From positions 1 through 64,000 of the forward strand of contig JAFLBE010000014.1 of NCBI GenBank assembly GCA_017303995.1: DNA of 64,000 nt. The letters run 5' to 3'. The translations under genes and the position numbers were made by a program. This document shows, in pieces, positions 43,694 to 51,433 of this stretch. This stretch comes from Bacteroidota bacterium. GTDB taxonomy: Bacteria; Bacteroidota; JABWAT01. Below the pieces are notes generated by a model that saw nothing but the letters and a program-made list of their open reading frames with translations, searched no databases and was not told where the DNA came from. Positions within the stretch are counted from its first letter, which is position 1, and each line of letters opens with the position of its first letter.

Positions 43694-44217
43694 GAGTGAA
43701 TTTTCTTTCGGAACGATTCAAATAAGTCGGTCAGTTTTTGTGCCCCTGTGGTCACACTCCGGCATGAGATCGTGGCCCCGCTGATGTTACGGATGGATTT
43801 TCCCCAAACTGGTTTTTGCTCAGCGGATTTTCCGGCGAACTGATTTCTGAAAACCTTATAGTCAATTTCTCCGCCGTAAGATTCCCGGTAAACCAGAACA
43901 TCCAGATCGGCAATCGATCCATCCGGATGAAAAAGAACCGAATAGGTAATCTGCTGGGTTTTTCCTTTTACTTCATCAACAAGTGCAAAATAGTTATCAT
44001 TCCCCGATTTGATTTCGACAAGATCGAAAGGAGTTGCGGAGGTGATTCCCAGGTTTTCAGATGAAATCAAAGTCAGTGAAGCCGGTTTCCCGGACAGGAT
44101 TTCAACCGATTCCTGCAAAAGCTTCTGATAATTCTGGCTGATTCTGATCTGTGCGGAAGCTGGACCGCAACATAGAAACAGAACCGGAAATAGAATGCTG
44201 CTGAAAAGTAAGTTCAT
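43690..44217 (-). CDS. exported FMN-binding-domain protein
   Basis: A protein of 175 residues with a signal peptide (ILFPVLFLCCGPASA; the LFLC could also be a lipobox). Near the C-terminus IRNISGATISCRSVTTG carries the SGAT flavinylation motif of NqrC/RnfG-type FMN-binding domains, with Thr about residue 149 as the expected FMN site. The start is the ATG at 44217, since upstream in-frame codons read through repeats. With apbE and a membrane protein in the same operon, it forms a periplasmic electron-carrying flavoprotein. Confidence 0.88.
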   Translation of the reverse strand: MNLLFSSILFPVLFLCCGPASAQIRISQNYQKLLQESVEILSGKPASLTLISSENLGITSATPFDLVEIKSGNDNYFALVDEVKGKTQQITYSVLFHPDGSIADLDVLVYRESYGGEIDYKVFRNQFAGKSAEQKPVWGKSIRNISGATISCRSVTTGAQKLTDLFESFRKKIHS

Positions 44218-44230
44218 TTGATTTTTGTAG

Positions 44231-44250
44231 CCCCGACCTCCCGGTCGGGG
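44231..44250. repeat. palindrome CCCCGACC/GGTCGGGG
   Basis: An 8-bp perfect stem with loop TCCC, the second copy of the CGACC-TCCC-GGTCG repeat, between the porin and FMN-protein genes. A GTAACCCGTAATACGTGACCC tract adjoins it at 44289-44309. Confidence 0.65.
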
Positions 44251-44321
44251 TTGTATGATTTTAGATTCTCTGAAATGCCGTTTCCCCGTAACCCGTAATA
44301 CGTGACCCGTAACCATTCCCG

Positions 44322-45440
44322 TCAATAGAAAAAGTATCCAAATCCAACATTCAAATGCTGGGCGGATTCCTTCGCCCCATCCGGAGTGATAAATTGGTAA
44401 TCTGCCTTAATGGCTACGTTTTCAATGGGTTTCCAGGTTGTCCCCAAAACCCACTCAGATTTATTCAATCCGCCAACGAAAGAGGAGTTCGGATCAGAAC
44501 TGTCGACCGTATTTTGAACATTGTATTTTTCAAAGCGGCCGAAGAAAAACCACTTTTGCTCAGACTCAGTAATGAGTGGAAGAATATCATAAGCCGCTTC
44601 AGAATAGAAGCCAAACTGTGAATCACCGGCGTTATTACCGTATAACGCATTCAGTTTTTTAACGTCAGAAATAAAGGAATAAACCACCACATTCCTCAGA
44701 AATAAACTTCCTGAGTTATACTGGACATCAGCTTCTCCCATTGTGAATCGTGAATCTCCTAACGAAGAGGTGAAAAAAGAGACTCCGGTTTTAATATCCA
44801 AAGTGGGAACATACTCAAGCTTACCTGTAAACGCCACTGTTTTGGTAGAACTTTCAGCTGCTTCCTGCCGGCTGGATCGGATTCCGTTTTTACTGATGCC
44901 TTCCGGCTTCAGTCCGGCCATCACGTAAGCCCGGTATTTAAATCCGTCACCAAGCTGACCGTAAACGCCGGCACCCGATTCACGCCAGGTTGAAGGAATG
45001 ATATACCGGTCAACATTGGGTCTTTCTACGCCATGAAAAGTTGAGGGTTCATGTTCCTCGTTGATAATCCCAACCGGAACCATCAGAATACCGGCACGAA
45101 CTCCGATTTCTTTTCTAAAAGCCAGATCGATATAAGCCTGTTCGAGAGCCAGTTCACCGGGTGCGCCAGATCCTGAGCCATCATTTGAGTCTTCTAGAAG
45201 CGTATGTTCAATTTCAAGCTCAGATTTGAACGAAATCCAGTCATTGAAATTATGTCCGGCAAACAGAACAAACCTGTGAAAATCCAAAACCCCTTCTCTG
45301 GCAGATGACGATATTTTCCCGGGAGTGACGGTTGGTTTGTTAAAGTGAAGTTCTCCGTAACCACCAATTGTGGTGGTTCCCTGTGCGAAGGCTGCAGTGG
45401 CAAAAACCAGACTTGCAGCAGAAATAGTCAAGCGATTCAT
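44322..45440 (-). CDS. outer-membrane porin (first gene of the FMN/apbE operon)
   Basis: A protein of 372 residues with a signal peptide (LTISAASLVFATAAFAQG) and a 16-strand-type barrel beginning TIGGYGELHFNKP and ending LNVGFGYFFY. The layout (DFHRFVLFAGHNFNDWISF, ALEQAYIDLAFRKEIGVRAG) resembles phosphate-selective or general O/P-type porins. It heads an operon with an FMN-binding protein, a four-TM protein and apbE. Its promoter has two palindromes of DtxR type, so the expected regulation is metal-dependent. The transported solute is unknown, with iron chelates as one guess. Confidence 0.85.
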   Translation of the reverse strand: MNRLTISAASLVFATAAFAQGTTTIGGYGELHFNKPTVTPGKISSSAREGVLDFHRFVLFAGHNFNDWISFKSELEIEHTLLEDSNDGSGSGAPGELALEQAYIDLAFRKEIGVRAGILMVPVGIINEEHEPSTFHGVERPNVDRYIIPSTWRESGAGVYGQLGDGFKYRAYVMAGLKPEGISKNGIRSSRQEAAESSTKTVAFTGKLEYVPTLDIKTGVSFFTSSLGDSRFTMGEADVQYNSGSLFLRNVVVYSFISDVKKLNALYGNNAGDSQFGFYSEAAYDILPLITESEQKWFFFGRFEKYNVQNTVDSSDPNSSFVGGLNKSEWVLGTTWKPIENVAIKADYQFITPDGAKESAQHLNVGFGYFFY

Positions 45441-45459
45441 TTTCTTTCCTGTTTTATTA

Positions 45460-45476
45460 TTTAGATTAAATCTAAG
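45460..45476 (-). promoter_or_regulatory. DtxR-like operator 1, TTAGATTTAATCTAA
   Basis: A perfect dyad TTAGATT-T-AATCTAA (45461-45475) centred about 28 bp before the porin start. It resembles DtxR/IdeR/MntR-family operators (TTAGGTTAGCCTAACCTAA-like). The overlap with the expected promoter implies repression. GATACGTATC, another palindrome, adjoins it at 45476-45485. Confidence 0.5.
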
Positions 45477-45508
45477 ATACGTATCAAATAGTCCGGGTGC
45501 AAGATTAG

Positions 45509-45525
45509 TTTAGAAAAAATCTAAA
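45509..45525 (-). promoter_or_regulatory. DtxR-like operator 2, TTTAGA-N5-TCTAAA
   Basis: TTTAGA-TTTTT-TCTAAA on the minus strand, the same half site as operator 1, 49 bp further upstream. Two sites suggest cooperative binding. The divergent gene at 45594 may share this control region. Confidence 0.45.
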
Positions 45526-45593
45526 TAAAGAAACAAAATCTCTTCTTTGCGGATTTGTTTATTGACGACTTCAAATTTTCTATCTTTACCTGC

Positions 45594-46439
45594 ATGAAAC
45601 GAATTTTCAAAACAATTTTATTTTCCGGGTTGATTTTCGGCTTGCCGTTTACTGGTTATTCGCAATCCGATTCAACCCTGATCAGAATTTTTCCGAAAGA
45701 AAATTCTCCGGTTGATACGACTGATTTTTTTGAAAAAAAACTCAGATTGTCATCCGTTCAGCCCATTTTTGCAGGAACCTCAAAATATGGGGATCTTTTT
45801 GCCGGATTCAATTTTGCGTTCGGAACTATTTTTGACGGAAAAATAAAAAGCTCCTATCCGGGTTTTATCGGGTTTGGTATACAGGCGGGTTTAAAATATA
45901 AGTCAGGGTTTCTTGTTGAAGCCGGCTGGAAGTGGCATCAGTTTAACAGTGATGTCTCTTACCTGGTTTCCTCACGTCTTTCGGTTGCAGGAAATGATTC
46001 CATTTCATCCACATCAACCGTTTCAGATGCACAATTAAGCACGAATACCGTTCTGCTGACTTTGGTTTACAGCGATTACCGGTCTCCCTTCCTTCCGTTG
46101 AGATATGTGTATGGCGGACTGGGTCTCGGAGCTGTCAGGTTTGAGGAAACCGGATCTCTGGTTCTGTCGACCCGTGAAAAACTTTCAGGATTGCCCGAGC
46201 AAATCACCACATCAAAGTCGGGACTTTCTTATCAGTACTGGAATCCGGTTATTTCGGTCGTTGTCGGAATGAATTTTCTCTACCTTCCCGAAAGTCACAA
46301 TTGGTTCAGTTTTGATCTCAGACTTGATATGATACCCAACCTTCATAAAACCGGCGGAGCCTCAGTCTTTTCCCGGGCGAACAACCTGAACGGACTCAGA
46401 GCCACGGTTCGTTTTTATTTTGACTTCCGTCAGGAATAA
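45594..46439 (+). CDS. probable outer-membrane beta-barrel protein
   Basis: A protein of 281 residues with a signal peptide (TILFSGLIFGLPFTGYSQ) and strand-rich sequence with aromatic residues (FAGFNFAFGTIFDGKI, LVEAGWKWHQF, FSFDLRLDMIP), ending RATVRFYFDF. The ATG at 45594 is preferred because the signal peptide begins there. TATCTTTA at 45581-45588 is promoter-like. The gene diverges from the porin operon and may be controlled by the same operators. Function is unknown. Confidence 0.6.
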   Translation: MKRIFKTILFSGLIFGLPFTGYSQSDSTLIRIFPKENSPVDTTDFFEKKLRLSSVQPIFAGTSKYGDLFAGFNFAFGTIFDGKIKSSYPGFIGFGIQAGLKYKSGFLVEAGWKWHQFNSDVSYLVSSRLSVAGNDSISSTSTVSDAQLSTNTVLLTLVYSDYRSPFLPLRYVYGGLGLGAVRFEETGSLVLSTREKLSGLPEQITTSKSGLSYQYWNPVISVVVGMNFLYLPESHNWFSFDLRLDMIPNLHKTGGASVFSRANNLNGLRATVRFYFDFRQE

Positions 46440-46473
46440 ATTCAGTTCACTTTCCAACTTTCAGGAGACTTTC

Positions 46474-46800
46474 ATGATCGCCCTTACTGAAGCTGAAATA
46501 ACCAAAGCAATTCCTCCCGGGTCACCGGGAATTTTTAAGCTGATGAATAAAAAGGGAGATGTGAAAAAGGTGGGAATGGCCGAAACTGATCTGGCTGAGG
46601 TTTTAAAAAAAGCCATTCATCCGAAATATGAGTTTTTTGAATTTAAAGCCACTGCCAGCGATAAAGCTGCCTGGCAACAGCTCTGTGAAGCGTGGCATTA
46701 TCACAAAAAAAATGATTTTCTTGACTCTGAAGACCATCCAACCCCGCCAAGGGGGAAATTCTGGACTTGTCACTTCTGTGAAGATTCTAAAAGGTATTAA
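46474..46800 (+). CDS. small protein with degenerate GIY-YIG-like pattern
   Basis: A protein of 108 residues starting at the ATG after CAGGAGA. The segment PGIFKLMNKKGDVKKVGMA, then DLAEVLKKAI, then ASDKAAWQQLCEAWHYHKK follows the spacing of a GIY-YIG nuclease: GIF for GIY, KVG for YIG, and a Glu near the end. The catalytic Arg and second Tyr are missing, so it may be an inactive nucleic-acid-binding relative. The C-terminus DHPTPPRGKFWTCHFCE contains a Cys pair. It abuts the next gene. Family assignment is inference. Confidence 0.5.
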   Translation: MIALTEAEITKAIPPGSPGIFKLMNKKGDVKKVGMAETDLAEVLKKAIHPKYEFFEFKATASDKAAWQQLCEAWHYHKKNDFLDSEDHPTPPRGKFWTCHFCEDSKRY

Positions 46801-47325
46801 GTGGGAACTGTTTCTGATGATGAACTGAAAAAACTGATGGAGGATTTTCTTCCGGCTGAACCGAAGGAAAATATCAAAATATATTCGGGGAAGGGGAAAA
46901 AACCTGATCAAAAACTGAAGGAAACAGAAGCTTCTGTAAGTAAACGCCTGCCTGATGTAACCCGTGACGAACTGATGGCTATGATGGCCGTTCGTGAGCC
47001 TGAAGTAAAAGAAGCTGACATTCCCAAAATTGCACTACCCACAAAAAAACGAACAGCGACCCCGGTTCTTGATCTCCATTATCAAACCGTAGAAGCAGCC
47101 CGGGAAGAATTTATCCGGTTTATGGAAACCCAGCTTGTCCGCCCGGATGTCGATAAAATCCTGATTATTACGGGAAAAGGTCTTGGTTCTGAAAATTATC
47201 AGGCCAGAATTAAACCAATGGTGGAAAAAGAGCTGAATGGTGTGTTCCGTAAACGGATTGACCGCTGGCAGACCGCACCGCCTGATCTTGGCGGATCAGG
47301 AGCGATTTTGGTTTGGCTGAAGTAG
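46801..47325 (+). CDS. Smr-domain protein (MutS2-type nuclease family)
   Basis: A protein of 174 residues starting at GTG directly after the upstream TAA. The first ~85 residues are charged and probably disordered. The C-terminal Smr domain has LDLHYQTVEAAREEF, ILIITGKGLGS (usually GKGxHS) and GGSGAILVWLK, the expected closing block. Smr domains nick or bind branched DNA or RNA; the His of GKGxHS is replaced by Gly here, so activity is uncertain. Its tight link to a GIY-YIG-like protein suggests they act on the same nucleic acid. Confidence 0.82.
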   Translation: MGTVSDDELKKLMEDFLPAEPKENIKIYSGKGKKPDQKLKETEASVSKRLPDVTRDELMAMMAVREPEVKEADIPKIALPTKKRTATPVLDLHYQTVEAAREEFIRFMETQLVRPDVDKILIITGKGLGSENYQARIKPMVEKELNGVFRKRIDRWQTAPPDLGGSGAILVWLK

Positions 47326-47398
47326 GAAAGGGCGGATCGAAAGTAATTCCGAGAATCCAAATTTGTCATGCTGAGATATAAAAAAGCCACGGTTTTAC

Positions 47399-48730
47399 TT
47401 AAGTCGTTTTTTTCAAAATCAGCCAGCCCGTTATTCCTGATATCACAGAACCCAGTATAATTCCCGCCTTTGCGCTGTTTAAAAGATCACCTTCTGCAAA
47501 TGCCAGTCCTGCGATAAATAAACTCATAGTAAACCCGATCCCGGCCAGAGCTGAAATCCCGTAAATTTGAATCCAGGAAATTCCCGTAGGCAGGGTTGCA
47601 AAATTCAATTTTACTGCCAGCCACGAAAAAGTAAAAATCCCGGCCTGTTTCCCGATTACCAGCCCCACAATGACTCCATAACTGATCTCATTTGCAAGAA
47701 GTGATCCCAGAGATCCGTTCAGTGTAATCCCGGCATTGGCAAGTGCAAAAACCGGCATGATAAACCAGATAACCCAAGGATGTAATTTATGTTCGAGATG
47801 TTCTGCCGGACTTTCTGCATGTTCACAAACGGTTTTGATACTCTGAATTGCAGAAGCCTGATCTTCATTCTTTAACTCAGAATCCGATTTGCCGGAAACC
47901 TGCCGGAAGAAGGACATTATTTTTTCAATTGATTTTTCAAATTCAAAAGGTTGAATCCGGGTTGCTGATGGAATTGAAATTGCCAGCAAAACACCTGCAA
48001 GAGTGGCATGGATTCCTGATTTCAGGAAAGCAAGCCAGAGAAAGAAGCCGAAAAATAAATAAATTGATGGGTTTCTTACTCCGATTCGGTTCAGCAGAAA
48101 CAGGAGAAGTAAAATTCCGCCACCAATTGAAAGGCTTAGCAAACTGATTTCGCTGGTGTAAAAAAGGGCGATGACCAGAACCGCACCAAGATCATCAATG
48201 ATGGCAAGTGCAGTTAGAAATATTTTGAGCTGAAGAGGGACTCTTGAGCCAATCATTGCCAGAATTCCGAGAGCAAAAGCAATGTCAGTTGCCATGGGTA
48301 TTCCCCAGCCGGCGGTTCCTGGTGTTCCAATGTTGAACGAGGTGTAGATCAGTGCTGGAGCAATCATACCGCCAAGAGCAGCCGCAACAGGCAATGCTGC
48401 CTTTTTAATCGAATTCAGTTCGCCCGTCAGCAATTCACGTTTGATTTCGAGCCCAACAACAAAAAAGAAAACGGCCATCAACCCGTCATTGATCCATAGA
48501 AATAAGGGTTTTGAGACAATCAGTTCACTGAAGCCAATGGTGACGGGAATATGAAAAAGAAGCTGATAACTTTCTGAGAAAGCTGAATTTGCCCAGATCA
48601 GCGCAACAAGAGCAGAAAAAAGAAGAAGAATTCCACCAGAAGCCTGTACCGAAGCAAATTGCTGAAAGGGTTTCAGAATGGCGTCAACAGGTAGGGGAGA
48701 TGTTGTATAAATTTTAAATGAGGATTTCAT
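47399..48730 (-). CDS. nhaA: Na+/H+ antiporter NhaA
   Basis: A protein of 443 residues with about 12 membrane helices. Family hallmarks include WINDGLMAVFFFVVGLEIKRE, ATDIAFALGILAMIGSRVP and the paired Asp of AIIDDLGAVLVIALFY that carry Na+/H+. A soluble insert of about 50 residues (near residues 270-310) separates the two halves, longer than in E. coli NhaA (388 residues). It exchanges cytoplasmic Na+ for protons in alkaline or saline conditions. No cotranscribed partner is visible. Confidence 0.95.
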   Translation of the reverse strand: MKSSFKIYTTSPLPVDAILKPFQQFASVQASGGILLLFSALVALIWANSAFSESYQLLFHIPVTIGFSELIVSKPLFLWINDGLMAVFFFVVGLEIKRELLTGELNSIKKAALPVAAALGGMIAPALIYTSFNIGTPGTAGWGIPMATDIAFALGILAMIGSRVPLQLKIFLTALAIIDDLGAVLVIALFYTSEISLLSLSIGGGILLLLFLLNRIGVRNPSIYLFFGFFLWLAFLKSGIHATLAGVLLAISIPSATRIQPFEFEKSIEKIMSFFRQVSGKSDSELKNEDQASAIQSIKTVCEHAESPAEHLEHKLHPWVIWFIMPVFALANAGITLNGSLGSLLANEISYGVIVGLVIGKQAGIFTFSWLAVKLNFATLPTGISWIQIYGISALAGIGFTMSLFIAGLAFAEGDLLNSAKAGIILGSVISGITGWLILKKTT

Positions 48731-48788
48731 TTGTTTGCCAGAAAATGTTGCTGCAACCTGAACAATGTGAGTTTACACAGAATTCCTG

Positions 48789-48838
48789 ACAAAAAAAACC
48801 CGTTCCTCCTTACGGAAGAACGGGAACCAAAAAAAAGC
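48789..48838 (-). terminator. intrinsic terminator (hairpin CCCGTTC/GAACGGG)
   Basis: On the minus strand CCCGTTC, a 12-nt loop, GAACGGG and then eight T form a good terminator for the 60-residue gene at 48855-49037. The flanking T/A runs on both sides could make it bidirectional. Confidence 0.8.
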
Positions 48839-48854
48839 CAGAAACAAACTTGTT

Positions 48855-49037
48855 TTATGCAGGAACTTCATCCAGTTCGTGCATGAGCCTGCGGAGCAAT
48901 GCTTCTTTGCTCTTCAGATAATCTCTGAAATCCATTGAATCAGTATGGGAAATTTCCATACGAAGATCGTTGAAATAAGATTGGAAAATGTCTTTCAGAA
49001 GATCGGCTTCTTCTGTTGATAATTCTAAAGTGACCAT
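48855..49037 (-). CDS. small acidic helical protein, conserved-looking
   Basis: A protein of 60 residues with GGAGGAT at an ideal distance before the ATG and a terminator right after the stop, so it is a real single-gene unit. The sequence (MVTLELSTEEADLLKDIFQS and DYLKSKEALLRRLMHELDEV) is helical and acidic, with no known motif that I recognise. It could be a small regulator or chaperone-like factor. Confidence 0.72.
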   Translation of the reverse strand: MVTLELSTEEADLLKDIFQSYFNDLRMEISHTDSMDFRDYLKSKEALLRRLMHELDEVPA

Positions 49038-49171
49038 GGTATCCTCCGGTTATTTATGCCCAACAGCTTTGTTAATAAACTGAATGCAAGTTATCAGTCA
49101 TTTTATTTAGGTGCAACCGGTTCCAATTAAACGATTATTAGAGAACAGAAGAGGCGGATGTCTTTATATTA

Positions 49172-49681
49172 TCAGTTTTGATTTGAATGGTCTTTATCAT
49201 GGATCCATTCGCCGGTTACCTGTCTGACTGCATGCGGAATCAGGGGCAAAAGCCATTCTGCATATTCTTTGCTTCCTTTGGGTGATCCGGGCAAATTAAT
49301 GATCAGTGTTTTACCTGAAATAACTGAAACTCCCCGTGAAAGTGCAGCATAGCGGGTTTGTGCAAAAGATTGAGCTCTGAGAAATTCAGCAATTCCCGGA
49401 ACCTGTTTTTCTGCGATACTAAGGGTGGCTTCCGGTGTGACATCTCTTGGTGTTAGTCCGGTTCCGCCGGAAGTTAAAATGAGATCAACATGAGGTGACA
49501 TGACTTTCAGGGTTTTTACAATCGCATCAAAATCATCTGGTATGACGATCGTGCTCAGGATTTCAAACTGATCTGCAGGAAATAAAGGGATCAGTTTGGG
49601 TCCGGTTTCATCTTTTCTCTGTCCGGTATGTGCCCGGTCTGAAATGATGACGATGCAAAGGCGGATTTTAGATGTTGTCAT
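49172..49681 (-). CDS. mogA: molybdenum cofactor biosynthesis protein MogA/MoaB
   Basis: A protein of 169 residues with the molybdopterin-binding fold: IVIISDRAHTGQRKDETGP near the N-terminus and the MPT-binding LTSGGTGLTPRDVTPEAT, followed by INLPGSPKGSKEYAEWLL. It adenylates molybdopterin before metal insertion, or is the MoaB form. It is separated from moaC by a CACAGAG repeat element. The gene lies on the same strand as moaC-moaA-thiL. Confidence 0.9.
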   Translation of the reverse strand: MTTSKIRLCIVIISDRAHTGQRKDETGPKLIPLFPADQFEILSTIVIPDDFDAIVKTLKVMSPHVDLILTSGGTGLTPRDVTPEATLSIAEKQVPGIAEFLRAQSFAQTRYAALSRGVSVISGKTLIINLPGSPKGSKEYAEWLLPLIPHAVRQVTGEWIHDKDHSNQN

Positions 49682-49699
49682 AACTTTCCTGAAAAGAAA

Positions 49700-49922
49700 T
49701 TTTCTCGCAAAGGCGCAAAAAAAGTCATTTAACCACAGAGTGACACAGAGGTTTTCGCAGAGAACACTAAGGTTTTAATAGTTTAAAACAAATACCAATT
49801 CAATTTTACTGATTAATAAATGAACTCATAAAGAATTGTTATTTTTGCATTTAACTAAATATTCTCCCACCGCTCCGCATGTCTCTGTGTTTAACTCTGT
49901 GATCCTCTGTGGTAAAAGGAAA
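49700..49922. repeat. CACAGAG-family inverted-repeat element, copy 2
   Basis: About 223 bp. Left arm: TTTTCTCGCAAAGGCGCAAA, TTTAACCACAGAG, CAGAGGTTTTCGCAGAGA. The right arm read in reverse: TTACCACAGAGGATCACAGA, TTAAACACAGAGACATG. The interior shares TTAACTAAATA and CATAAAG with copy 1 at 8852-9130. It separates moaC and mogA. Confidence 0.75.
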
Positions 49923-49930
49923 TTGTACCC

Positions 49931-50410
49931 TTAGCGGCTTTCCGAGAGAAAATCTCCCGATTTGCCACCGGTTTTTTCAAGCAGGCGGATGCCGGAAATT
50001 TCGGGTGTTTTGCAAACGGCTTTGACCATGTCATAAACGGTGAGCAAGGCAACTGAAACGGCGGTCAGGGCTTCCATTTCAACGCCGGTTTGTGCGTCAG
50101 TGCGGGTGGTAGCAGTTACCCGAAGGGAAGCTGTTTCATCCTGCCATGAAAAGGAAAGCTTTACTGAGCTCAGCGGAATCTGATGACAGAGCGGGATCAG
50201 TGACGCCGTTTGCTTGGCGGCCTGAATGCCGGCAATTGTTGCAGTAGAAAGCAGATCACCTTTTTTTAAATGGTTCGATTTCGCCGGTTCATAAGCTTCC
50301 TTCAGATAAATCCGTCCTTCAGCAACTGCTGTCCGTGAAGTGACTTCTTTACCAGAAACATCAACCATTGATACTTTATTCTGGTCATCAAAATGAGAAA
50401 AGTCTGGCAT
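49931..50410 (-). CDS. moaC: cyclic pyranopterin monophosphate synthase accessory protein
   Basis: A protein of 159 residues. It catalyses cyclisation to cPMP together with MoaA. Blocks: DDQNKVSMVDVSGKEVT, TASLIPLCHQIPLSSV with the catalytic His/Lys region, and TGVEMEALTAVSVALLTVYDM. The start ATG directly follows the moaA stop with AGGAGG at its end, so the two are coupled. Length is standard. Confidence 0.95.
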   Translation of the reverse strand: MPDFSHFDDQNKVSMVDVSGKEVTSRTAVAEGRIYLKEAYEPAKSNHLKKGDLLSTATIAGIQAAKQTASLIPLCHQIPLSSVKLSFSWQDETASLRVTATTRTDAQTGVEMEALTAVSVALLTVYDMVKAVCKTPEISGIRLLEKTGGKSGDFLSESR

Positions 50411-51427
50411 TTAACCTCCTATTGCAACCATGGGGCGACCGGGATTGGAGGCAATACCATCCATGCCGCCGTGTTGTTTCTTTTTTTCCTTTATCCGGTC
50501 GGAGATCAGGTTCAAAAAGTCGTTTTTGCTGATGCCGGCACGAAGCGGAGTTTTAAGATCAAGTTCTTCATTTTCAAACAGGCACGATTTAAAAGAGCCC
50601 TCAGCTGTCAACCGGATTCTGGAGCAGGTTGAACAGAAATTCTCAGACATGCTGGCAATAAACCCGATTTTCAGGGGATGACCCTGAACCTGATACCGGT
50701 TTGCTGTTCCGGTTCCGGATTCATTAAACCCGAGATGAATAAGAGGAAACCGGGTTGTGATCAGTTTCATCTGGTCTGCTTTTGAAATAAACCCGCCACG
50801 ATTCCATCCGTTGCCTGAGAAGGGCATAAATTCAATAAACCGAAGCTCAACCGGCATATCTTTAAAGAAATTCACGAGATCGGCAAATTCATCATCGTTT
50901 ACACCAGCCATGGCGACAGCATTGATTTTTACTTCGAGTTCCGGATAGTCAAGAGCCTTTTGGATGGAATTCAGTACCCTGTCAAGACCGTCACGGCGGG
51001 TAATGGTTTTAAATTTTTCCGGGGAAAGTGTATCCAGGCTGATGTTGATTTGCTTCAATCCATTTTTTACAAGTTCCGGGAGCTGATCGGCAAGTAAAAT
51101 TCCGTTTGTCGTCATGGAAAGGGTTTCGATGCCGGGAATCCTGTTCAGCATGGAAAAAAGATCAGGAAGATTCTTTCTGACTGTGGGTTCACCACCTGTG
51201 ATGCGTACTTTTCTGACTCCGGCTGAAGCGAGCCAGGAGACGAGTGTCGCAATTTCTTCAAAGGAAAGAATTTCGGAGTGTGGAAGAAGCGGAACACCTT
51301 CTTCGGGCATACAATACTGGCAACGGAGGTTGCATCTTTCAGTCACCGACACTCTCAGATAAGAGTGAACTCTGCCGAAAGTATCGGCAAGTGTGGTCAT
51401 TTCCGGTGGGAAAAAGGGTTTATCCAT
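50411..51427 (-). CDS. moaA: GTP 3',8-cyclase (radical SAM)
   Basis: A protein of 338 residues. The radical-SAM cluster lies in RVSVTERCNLRCQYC (CxxxCxxC), the second cluster near the C-terminus in ENFCSTCSRIRLTAEG with CLF, and the protein ends in Gly-Gly, which is required for activity. It converts GTP to 3',8-cyclo-GTP, the first step of molybdopterin synthesis. The ATG at 51427 lies 6 bp after the thiL stop; an in-frame TTG starts two codons earlier. moaC follows directly. Confidence 0.95.
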   Translation of the reverse strand: MDKPFFPPEMTTLADTFGRVHSYLRVSVTERCNLRCQYCMPEEGVPLLPHSEILSFEEIATLVSWLASAGVRKVRITGGEPTVRKNLPDLFSMLNRIPGIETLSMTTNGILLADQLPELVKNGLKQINISLDTLSPEKFKTITRRDGLDRVLNSIQKALDYPELEVKINAVAMAGVNDDEFADLVNFFKDMPVELRFIEFMPFSGNGWNRGGFISKADQMKLITTRFPLIHLGFNESGTGTANRYQVQGHPLKIGFIASMSENFCSTCSRIRLTAEGSFKSCLFENEELDLKTPLRAGISKNDFLNLISDRIKEKKKQHGGMDGIASNPGRPMVAIGG

Positions 51428-51433
51428 CAGCAA

